64,000 nt of DNA from Amoebophrya sp. A120 (lineage: Eukaryota; Sar; Dinophyceae; Syndiniales; Amoebophryaceae). Location of the stretch: the NCBI GenBank assembly GCA_905178155.1, contig CAJINV010000003.1:579091-643090 (forward strand), read 5' to 3'. Shown piece after piece: positions 55,683 to 64,000 of this stretch. The translations under genes were made by a program, and so were the position numbers. How positions within the stretch are numbered: the stretch's first letter is position 1; the number at the start of each line of letters is the position of its first letter. Under the pieces are notes generated by a model. It was given only the letters and a program-made list of their open reading frames with translations. It was not told the origin of the DNA and searched no databases.

Positions 55683-57805
55683 ATGATGCGCTTCGACGAC
55701 TTTTTTGTCGTTGCGCTGCTCTTCCATAGTCGGTCTTTTACTTTTTGCCCGCCGTGCCATGCATTCGATCCTCTACTCGACGGGAAAATCAAAACTGCCG
55801 CCACACCAAGTCAAAAGGCACCGACACCCGCAACCGCGATAGGAGCCGGGACCGATGCTGCTGGGACTTCTGTCCCAGCAGCTGCATCTTCCGGCAGAAT
55901 AGACAGGGACGAAGGCCGCGAGAGGGACGATCCATATCCGGATGATGGAAAACCGACCCCGCACCGCAAGCGACGCATCAACAGGACGGCAGTGGCCCAA
56001 CAAGGCGCTACTTCTACTGGGGTAACATCAACCGCGGTTGCCTCCGATGGTACGATGGAGAGAAGTACTGGTACTGGTACTGGTGCTGTTGACATCAATG
56101 CGACATCGTCAGCTTCTGGTACTATCGCGCCGAACTCTGGTATAGTGTCCGAAAGCAAGCGAAAGGTTTTGTCCTCGCAAGACCCCGACCTGACACGCAA
56201 GGTGATTGAGGGGATTGGCCCGGAGAACTCGTTGTACCACGTTCAGCCGATCTATTACGAAAGGGACGACCACCTGGACGGCTGGACGTTCCCGGACTTT
56301 GCCACCATTCATCGCAAGCTGTACGGCGTAAGCCACAAGGAGAAACACGTCGTGGTGGAGTACTCGAACCCGTACAACATGTCTCCGACCTTTGGGAAGT
56401 TTCCGCACAGCAACCTGCAGCCGGATTTCTTCATCAGCAAGATCCTGGACCGGCTGCACCCCAGGGAGCCCAAATTCATTGTTGAGGTGAATGTGAAACA
56501 AAAAATAATTTATCCTGTTGTTCCCATGTCAATGAATCTTAATCTATGCGTGAAATCCGCATCTACAAGCAAAAAAATCGAACTGTTCTACTTCCTCTCT
56601 TGCGGATATTTTACACAAAACCTCGCTTCTCCTGCTCAGGTTGGTTCTTTCCAGGGCCACAGTGCTGTTTTGATGGGGTCGATCTTGGATGCGATCGGGC
56701 TCGCGGAGGTGCCCATTCTGTGTATCGACCCGTGGACGGGAGACCTAAATACGTGGGCCATATCAAATGCAAAAATGTCTGGGTCTGGAAGAGTGCGCGA
56801 CTTGTCATGCTCCTTTTCCATGACCCATGAGGACTGGAATGCAGGATCTAGCATGACAGATTCTGCGAGACCTTTCTCATGCCTATCCTGCATGAGAAAC
56901 TCCCTCTCGACTTGGTCAAAACTGGACGACTTTTGGTAATCATGCAACACAGATTTTTACATGCTGCAGATTTAGCATGACAAGTTGCAATCTTCCAGAC
57001 CCAGACACTTTTACATTTGATAGGCCAACAAGGACCACGATGTGGAGGTGCAGCACTGGATGTCTCCCGTCCGGGACGGGCGGTTTCTATGCACTGCAAA
57101 AGTATCGTACTCGTATGAATGCATTACAAATTTCCTCAGCATGAGAAATGAAATTTGTAATGCGGATTGATCTTAAGAAAAGGATTAGTAATGCAAGACT
57201 TGCATTATTTTTATACGAATGCGATACTTTTGCACAGGATAGTTTCTCCTGTTCGACCATTTTATGACGAACGTGCAGTTCAAGATCTCCCGCCACCTCT
57301 CCCCGCTGCACATCCTGCCCTTCCACGCCACGAGCATGGTCGGCGGGCGGTTCCTGAAGGCGATGAAGTGGCACCCGGACGTGATCTTCCTCGACAGCAG
57401 TCACGAGGCGCACGAGACCTTACTCGAGCTAAAATTGTACTACGAGGTGCTGGCGCCGGGCGGCATTTTGTTCGGGGACGATTTCAGTTGGCCGGGGGTG
57501 AAGAACGACGTGCTCACCTTCGTCGCGGAGATGGGCTGGGGGCGCGATCCGGAGCGCATATTCGACTTCGAAATTCTGCCCGCAACCACCTCCTCCGGCG
57601 GCTCGGTTTATCCTGTGCAAAAGTATCGTACTCGTAGTAATTGCAGGCATGCATTACAAATGCAAATCTCGTTCCCAAGGCAAATCAGCATGACAAATTG
57701 CATTTGTCATGCTGAGGGAATTTGTCATGCAATTTATACTAGTACGATACTTTTGCAGTTCATACAGTTCTGCTCTGGTTGATACACAAAGCCAAATACG
57801 TGTAG
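55683..57805 (+). CDS. SAM-dependent methyltransferase (Methyltransf_24 type)
   Basis: Exons 55683-56486, 56640-56760, 57028-57087, 57247-57608 and 57770-57805 encode 460 residues. The N-terminus (MMRFDDFFVVALLF...CHAFD) looks like a signal peptide or anchor, followed by a Thr/Ala/Ser-rich linker to about residue 170. The catalytic fold begins at IVE/VGSFQGHSAVLM (motif I, residues 269-277, split by the only GT-AG intron). It continues with ILCIDPWTGD, DVIFLDSSH (about 373-381) and GGILFGDDFSWPGV (about 400-413), a pattern seen in Methyltransf_24 and cephalosporin-hydroxylase-like enzymes. These use S-adenosylmethionine; the substrate is unknown. Introns 2-4 are elements F4, A4 and A5. A4 cannot be spliced GT-AG at its GCACAG acceptor without leaving the frame. 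Confidence 0.85.
56761..57022 (+). mobile_element. introner element F4
   Basis: Runs TATCAAATGCAAAAATG...TTACATTTGATA between perfect GGCCA copies (56756-56760 and 57023-57027). Excision gives GCC A|AC AAG. A GC-AG junction is possible within the repeat. Confidence 0.95.
57088..57241 (+). mobile_element. introner element A4
   Basis: Runs TATGCACTGCAAAAG...TTTTGCACAGGATA between perfect GTTTC copies (57083-57087 and 57242-57246). Excision gives CGG TTT C|TC CTG (RFLLFD). GT at 57083 with the GCACAG acceptor shifts the methyltransferase frame. Confidence 0.95.
57609..57764 (-). mobile_element. introner element A5, inverted orientation
   Basis: Runs TATCCTGTGCAAAAG...CTTTTGCAGTTCATA, the reverse complement of the A pattern, flanked by CGGTT (57604-57608) and CAGTT (57765-57769). 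Excision gives GGSV|LLWLIHKAKYV and a stop at 57805, so the element appears to be removed as an intron in either orientation. Confidence 0.85.
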
Positions 57806-58637
57806 GTCGTGTAGTTGTGGTCTGCGTTCGACGCGCTGTTCTTCATCTCCTTTGCTCGCCTTTTTTGCAGCGAGATTGCCTGTTCCATCAGATCGGTGAC
57901 GGGCGGAGTCCCGTTTCTTTCTAGGTCATCGAAGTCTCCGCATGCCGTTGCAGTAGCCTTGTCCACTTATCGCTTCGGCGGGGCTTTCTAGTCGCGAACT
58001 AAACTCTTTGATTTGATAGAATTAGCACAAATCGAGCTACATTGCTTCTCGAATGATGGTAGACCACAACATGCCTGCTTGATGCGTTGTTGATCACAGG
58101 CGCTGAATGTTCTGGTTTTCTGTGCGACGACTGCTAGTATAGAGGGTATGTTGAGGGATGATTTTTTTATTTTGATTTTGAAGACGGGGACGAGCGATTA
58201 TTTATATTTAATACTCGGATACAACTCCACGACGTCGGCCTTAAGACGATATAGATTGTGGATTTGCTTTTATGGTGGTTACGCTTGCGAAACAGAGCGG
58301 CGGGCCGCGATCTTCTTCGATTGCAAGGTCATCAACATGACCACAGATCGATGTTGACATTTTTACTGCACCAGTCGCTTTGCTGTGGTAGGCACAAATG
58401 GATAAATAATGAAATTTCCAAAGCTGTCGAAGTGTGGCTCATAGAAATTGTCAAATGTGATCACGATCACGATCATGTGTAACAATACCGATCTCCAAGA
58501 TGAAGATTTCATCTTCTGTGTAACAATATTGTAAATTATCGCTCCCTCGTCGGGCTACGTGTTTCACGTGCAGTGCGGAAAGTCCGTTTTACCGTCTTCG
58601 GGAGCGCAGTGGAGGCCTACGACTACGCAGCACGACC
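57806..58637. other. intergenic spacer
   Basis: AT-rich flank with no supported gene. Confidence 0.5.
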
Positions 58638-61458
58638 ATGTCAGTCAAGGGTGACAACAGACCTCAGGGCGTGAGGACCACTGCCGTCGACGAGAACAAT
58701 GTAACTGGATCTAGATCGGCGGTCTCTAGAAAGACCGAGTTTGCCAGCACGGCTAGCGCTGCGACAACCGCTACCGGTGGCGAACAAGATTGCTCTTCAT
58801 CGGTAAACCGATTCAGCAGCGATGCGGGTACTACAGCGGGAAGAGATTATTCCAGGCACAGCACGACCACCTCGCGTGAAGAAGATTCTAATGAGGATGC
58901 CTTTTCCTCTGCAAGTTCATCTGCGAAGACGACAACCGCGGAGGAACAGGCGCAGGTGTGGCGCATCTTTTGCGTGTTCTCTTTCTACTACGGGGTGGCG
59001 GGCAGTTACGACCTGGGTGCGGTGACTGCTACCTTGTCCGACATTTTGCAAGACCTGCACGTGGACAATCTCACGCTGGCAGGCGTTCTGGGCAGCGTCG
59101 GCTACTACGGCATGTTCATGACCATGCCGTTCTTCGGCGTGATCTTCTCGAAAATGCAGGCGAGGCAGGGGAAACTCCGGCTCTCGCTGCATGCCGCCTA
59201 CAGGAGGGCGACGACGACGACGTCTTCATCAGCCGTCTCTCCGCACGGCGGCGCGACGGCGACGACGCTCACAGCACCGCTCTTGGAGATCTCTCAACAA
59301 GCGAACAAGAACAACCCGAAAAATAATGCCAGTGCGAGCAAAAGCAGCAGGAGCGAACCAGAGCTTGATATTATTGCCTGGTCCTTCCTCGATTCGGTGG
59401 TTGCGCGGGGCCAGTGGCTCTTTTTCATCCTGGACTGGACGCTGTTGGGCCTAGCCGTTTTGCTGCCCATGTGTCTAGCGACAGACATCCGGATGATGCT
59501 GGTAGGACGATTTCTGCTTGGGACCTTTCAGGGCGCCGTCGACGTCTACTACCCAGTTTGGATTGAAGAACGCGCCCCGCCGTGCTCCCGTACCGTCTGG
59601 CAGGCGTCTCGCTTCGTCTGCATTCTGTGCGGCGTGATTTTGGGTTACATCGTCGGGGGCGCTCTCGTGTCCTCGTCGTCCAAGCAGGTGGAGAGTGGTG
59701 GTAGTACAACCGCGACGATGACGCACGACGAGAAATTTCACTACACCTGGCGGTTAGCGTTGGCCGTCGAGGGCATCGCTTCGTTCGTCGCTGCGGCGCT
59801 GCTTTTCATCCTGGTAGACCCGGCGGTCATGCGACTACGAGGAGAGGAGAACAATCCCGCGACCGGCGCACAACCGTTAGAAGCGGAGGTCGTGGCGTCC
59901 TCTCCCAATCCAGCAGGTCCCGCCGGCATTTCGGGGAACGCAAGAATCCGTATTGATAGTACGACTACAAAAAGAGGAGGCAATGGGCAGGCGTACGAAA
60001 GCCTCGGCATCGGCGTGCAAAGCACGGCAACCGAAGTAGGTGGTGCAGGACCCCCAGTAGGTGTTGTTGCTTCTGCCTCGCGACCATTCGCAACTGCAAG
60101 CGAAGATAAGACACGAGTAGATCACGAGCGCACCACCGTAATAACTGCTGCTACAATCGCTGAAGCAAAAGATCAAGATCAGCAGGATAAGGACTCCGGA
60201 ACAGCAAGCGATGTGGACTACACCGTCCGAGACTTTACGGTAATGGAAAGTCTCCGTGTGCTCGCGACGAACTTGAACTACGCGATTCCGGTTTTGAACC
60301 TCTCCTGCGTCTTCCTGGTCGCCCAAGGCGTGCAATTTTGGAGTCCACAATATCTGCGGTTGGTTTTCCACCCCATTTCCGAGGGCGTCATCGTCGGCTC
60401 CACCATCGTGCTACTCCTCACCGGACCAGCCGCGGGAATCTTTCTGGGTGGGAAATTTATCGACATGTGCGGTAAGAGTATAGTTTCGTGGCACGGAATC
60501 GGAATTGTTTTTACAACGTGGACCACGAACGAAAAACTCAAAAATATTGGCTCGCTACTCTGTTACAGGGTTCCACTTAGCAGGGCGTCATGCAACCACC
60601 CACTAGCTACGGCTATTCAATGCATGACCTCTAAAAACCGCGAGAGAATGAGAAACAAGTATGGGGTCGTCCTCTACTAAGATCTTTTGAACCTCCTTCT
60701 ATACGCATACGCTTTAGTACATAGAACGCACGTAGTTGAAGAAATTCGAACTCAACATTGCAGGTGGCTACCACGGTCGAGCCGGAAGAATCCGCACCTA
60801 CAAGATTCTCCTCGGCTTTTCCTTCTTGAGCACGATCGCGGGGACGGTCGGTAACTGGATGCACGGGGAAGCGGAGTACGCACCCGCCGCGTGTTTTTTG
60901 TGGATCGTGTTTGCCGTCGGCGCCGCGAGCGTGGGTCCCCTGCAGGGCATCGCCATCAGTGCCATTCCCTACCCCGAACTCCGCACGTTTGGTAACTCGT
61001 TGGCGACCGTGAGCTTCATGGTTGGCGCCTCCATCGGGCCGCTGATTCCAGGCTTCCTGCTTCAGTCGCTCTGCCCGCCAGAAGGAGCGGTCAAGAACAT
61101 CAACATGGGACAAAGTACAGCTCCAGGTAGAAGGGCTGGAGTAGAGGACCTTGTGGCGGTGCAAACTGCAGCTGGTGTAGAAACGATACAACCAAGAGTC
61201 TTTACATCGTCATTCGGAGAAGACGGCACAACATCTGTCAACCAAAGCCAGATCGCGCACCTGTCAGAGCTGCAGCCTACTTCCGGTGGCACGACAAGCC
61301 TCCACCCACTGATAACAACGCTCTGTGCGCAGGAATCCGTCGCGCCGTTGCTCTGCAGCGGATACTTTTTCCTGTTCACTACGGGATTGTGTCTGTGGCA
61401 TGAGGTCAGCCGCCCAAAACACGCCAAGGTGAAAACCTCCAAGGAGGTTGACCTGTAG
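58638..61458 (+). CDS. major facilitator superfamily transporter
   Basis: Two exons, 58638-60471 and 60764-61458, joined in phase 1 by a 292-nt GT-AG intron, encode 842 residues. About 110 polar N-terminal residues precede twelve hydrophobic segments. Six lie in the first half (from IFCVFSFYYGVAGSYDLGAV to the helix ending AAALLFILVDP), then a long polar loop, then six more (from AIPVLNLSCVFLVAQGVQFW to SGYFFLFTTGLCLWH). GRFLLGTFQGAVDVYYPVWI resembles the conserved segment of Spinster-like and organic-anion MFS carriers. Substrate and membrane are unknown. Low-complexity loops after segments 2, 5, 6 and 11 explain the length above the usual 400-600. Confidence 0.85.
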
Positions 61459-61513
61459 GCACTAGTTTTAGTTTATTTGAAGGACCTAATATTAATATCC
61501 TTGTAAAAAATTC

Positions 61514-61764
61514 TATTGGAGTGTCAGGATCGAAATTTTCAAAATCGAAAAAAAAAATTGAGGTGCCTTAATTACATACCACAAATAGCTTGCATGCAAA
61601 TAGTGTATCTTGGGTGTTTAACTAGCTAGCTCAAAACTGCGCCCGCGGATGCGTCCGCATCCGCGCTAAATAGATATGTCAATTGTGAGATGCATCTTCT
61701 ATATAAAACACCCTACCTAGTTTTTTTTTTCGATTTTGAAAATTTCGATCCTGACGCTTCCATA
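61514..61764 (+). mobile_element. introner element E4 outside any coding region
   Basis: Runs TATTGGAGTGTCAGG...CCTGACGCTTCCATA between AATTC copies (61509-61513 and 61765-61769). Inverted termini of about 40 bp contain GATCGAAATTTTCAAAATCG. It lies 55 bases after the transporter stop codon, so in the 3' untranslated or intergenic part. Confidence 0.85.
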
Positions 61765-61769
61765 AATTC

Positions 61770-62089
61770 TATCATTTCGGCAACAGCATCAGAGGCACGT
61801 GGAGGGGGCCGTCGTGGTCATTTATCTCCAACTGTTTCTGTGACTAAAACAATATTTTTCACACTGACAATGGTATGCGTGGTCAAGTTTTAGCTCATGA
61901 ATAGCTCCAGCTCCACTCCTAAAGTTCTGGAACGCCACCCCGCAGCCAAGCCAGGCCACGACACTCTGACTCTGATTCTGGAAGACAACAGTGCCACTAA
62001 GGTTTTAGATGCTGTTGCGTCTTGAGGTTCAGGAAGTTTAAATTTGCGAGGATTCGCCTTTTAACTTTATCTTTATAACGGTTGATTTT
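61770..62089. other. spacer
   Basis: Nothing supported. Confidence 0.5.
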
Positions 62090-62800
62090 TTACAGCTTGG
62101 ACGGACGTTAGGAATTCAGTCGGTGACTTTCAGGTGACTGCCGAGCAATATGAATTTCTGGCACCCCCCCCAGCGCCGACCTTTGTGCTAGGTCTCAGCG
62201 CCTGCGTCGATGCTTCTTTCGCCCGTCCTTTCTCAGCCAGTGAAGGTCGCTGCTCTGACTGTAAGTAGTCAGAGTCGCGAGGAGGATGGGCCGGCTAGCC
62301 CTGACCTTTTGATGTAGAGGCAAAGCCTCTGCCACAGCCTCAATGGATGCAGTTATGAAGCCTGGAGTCGTCACAAAGATGCTGGCTCCAGGCTGTTGCG
62401 CGTGCAATCAGGGGTCCACTGTGGCAGCTACCAAGCCTATTTCCGGGCCATTTGGACAGATATCAAGCGGGGGTGGGGGGGAATCGAGGCAACTTTTTGG
62501 GTTGGTGACACGAGTGGTGACGCGGGCCGGTGACACGGAGCCAAAAAAATCGCCAATTTGGTGTCACCACGACCTGTGACAGCCGATGGCGACTCCAGAA
62601 ATCGTCTCGGTGACAGCCGACTTGTGCTCCGTGTCACCGGGCTCGATTTTGAGCCCGGTGACACCAAGAGTGCCGCCGTGTTTAGCTCTCAAACTTGGCC
62701 GAAATTATTGGAATCTCGGAAATTCTGACACTTTGGCGAATTTTTTGCCAAAAAGTCAGCTTTTTCCCGGATTCCAAAAAAGCAGGAAATTGTCAAGGTG
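62090..62800. repeat. G-like terminus and GGTGACA-rich repeat tract
   Basis: At 62090 the string TTACAGCTTGGACGG, followed by CGTTAG, repeats the left end of element G (two mismatches in about 25). No matching right end was found. From about 62505 to 62670 GGTGACA/TGTCACC phrases recur. They end in a perfect 14-bp hairpin, GTGTCACCGGGCTC at 62631-62644 and its complement at 62651-62664, with loop GATTTT. A second fold at 62700-62780 pairs GGAATC with GATTCC. Confidence 0.7.
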
Positions 62801-63700
62801 GTGGACTTGATAGGGTGGTGGCTGTGGGCGTGCCTAGGGCACAAACACACTGTAGACTGTTTAAATCTGCCCAAATGTGTGAGCTGTCTGGCGCCGCGTT
62901 TGGCCCCCCTGCGCCGGGCAACCGGCCGAAAAGAAAACGACGCCAATCCCTCCACCCGAAGCCTCTCTATTGGCGATCCTTTCTGCGGCAAACTGCTCGC
63001 GTGTCACCAGAAAGTCTCTACCCATGTTTCTGACGGGTGTCCAAGTCCATATTGGTTTTGTGGCTTCCAACTTCTACGAGCATAGGCATACTGATCATCG
63101 ACATTCATCTTCTTCTATTCGTGTGCCGGCAAAAATTAATGGAAATTTAATATAGAGTTTAAAGGCGATGGCGAAAATGAGAGAATCGCCCATGAAGATT
63201 ACCAATAAGGCATGTTCATGATCTTATTTGTTATAGCTAACTGCCATTTACACTTGAATGTGATGGCGCATAGGTATAACTGAGTTCTTACTTTGTGATG
63301 GGGTCCTAGCTAAAATATAGTGGTGGATATAGTTGCATGGGCATGGCATAAGACTCTGTGCGACAACGCGCGATGCTGGTGGTGCGCCACAAGAAATTGG
63401 AACTTGAGACTGATCCGATTCCAATCTTCCACTAGCTCAAAATCGCTAGGAGTAGAAGGCGCGCAACTCATAGCATTAGCAATCAGGCACGTGGCAACAT
63501 GTGCTACATCTAGAAGATATGTTATGAATTGTATTTCCTGTCGTTGTCGCAGGCACGACAGCGTCAGTGGCAGCAGAAGTTTTGCGGCAGTAGCTGATGT
63601 CGTGTCTCTGTGTTTATTGAGCTATCAATCATGTTTGATGTATGAAGATGATGTCTGAGCTCGTGCTTCAGCTTCACTCGATTTCTCGGCAAAATACGGA
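62801..63700. other. repeat flank and spacer
   Basis: Short overlapping frames only; no supported gene. Confidence 0.4.
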
Positions 63701-64000
63701 ATGCGCATCTGTAATGATGATCAGTATGAGCATCGTCATCTTCGTGAGCTGCACGCCCTAATCAGAAATGATCACGACCATGGTTCATCGCATTGGAGGT
63801 ATGAAGAAATCAAAGCCCTGTGGCGCTATCGGTTTCGGTTGCATTTACGGACCACAAAGGTGAGGATGTTTCGGTGTGGCCGCGTCCTGGGCGGCCGGAG
63901 GAGTCGGCTCCTTTGTTTGTGCCGTGCTCGTTTATTTGTTTTTTTTGCTTTACTGGCACCGTTGCCGTTCTGGACCAGCAGCCGTCGAGTGGTGCGTCGC
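63701..64000 (+). CDS. possible 5' part of a gene running off the window
   Basis: From an ATG at 63701 the frame reads MRICNDDQYEHRHLRELHAL, then a charged and aromatic stretch (WRYEEIKALWRYRFRLHL). A possible donor (AAAG|GTGAGG) follows at 63860; the frame also stays open to the window end. Composition before the donor looks protein-like. No family is recognised, and upstream exons could exist. Confidence 0.3.
   Translation, partial: MRICNDDQYEHRHLRELHALIRNDHDHGSSHWRYEEIKALWRYRFRLHLRTTKVRMFRCGRVLGGRRSRLLCLCRARLFVFFALLAPLPFWTSSRRVVRR

Overview
This is protist nuclear DNA with spliced protein genes. Every convincing gene from about 1.4 to 61.5 kb lies on the + strand: ten spliced or single-exon genes plus one transposon reading frame. 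The one-way gene cluster, low-complexity inserts in conserved proteins, and introns made of short inverted-repeat elements with target-site duplications fit a compact syndinian dinoflagellate such as Amoebophrya. That is an inference from architecture; no marker gene here proves the taxon. The standard code is used, with TAA, TAG and TGA all as stops.

Layout: (1) 1.5-10.8 kb, a giant low-complexity Arg/Ser-rich protein gene with conventional introns. (2) 11.8-16.4 kb, an intronless Helitron-like Rep/helicase frame followed by a hairpin and CTAG, then a polypurine/polypyrimidine satellite to 17.6 kb. (3) 18-24 kb, RPAP1. (4) 25-30.4 kb, two paralogous single-pass membrane protein genes around an island of 93-bp tandem repeats, palindromes and an AT-rich motif. 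(5) 31.6-35.8 kb, COG4 of the Golgi tethering complex. (6) 36.4-37.6 kb, an unexplained GC-rich island. (7) 38.9-45.8 kb, a bifunctional aspartokinase-homoserine dehydrogenase gene carrying seven inserted elements. (8) 46.6-48.2 kb, a duplicated hairpin-bearing repeat. (9) 48.6-57.8 kb, a small unknown gene, a 1257-residue unknown protein and a methyltransferase whose introns are mostly or only inserted elements. (10) 58.6-61.5 kb, a 12-segment MFS transporter. (11) A repeat-rich tail to the window end.

The main discovery is a set of 18 introner-like DNA elements (about 150-320 bp) between 32.9 and 61.8 kb. Seventeen obey one rule exactly: ends TAT...ATA, flanked by a 5-bp direct repeat (perfect in 12 of these 17, 4 of 5 in the rest). 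The 18th has a perfect 5-bp repeat but ends in AAA. They fall into six sequence groups that share subterminal TTTGTNATGC motifs. Removing the element plus one copy of the repeat restores the host reading frame at every genic site, apart from one nearby homopolymer frameshift. None of these junctions can be GT-AG if the frame is restored this way. Inside the aspartokinase gene a duplicated 96-nt coding segment carries different elements in its two copies, so each copy is the empty site of the other. A 19th insertion (530 bp, 8-bp duplication, different ends) sits in the same segment. Splice models are hand-derived from phase and protein similarity and need RNA evidence.
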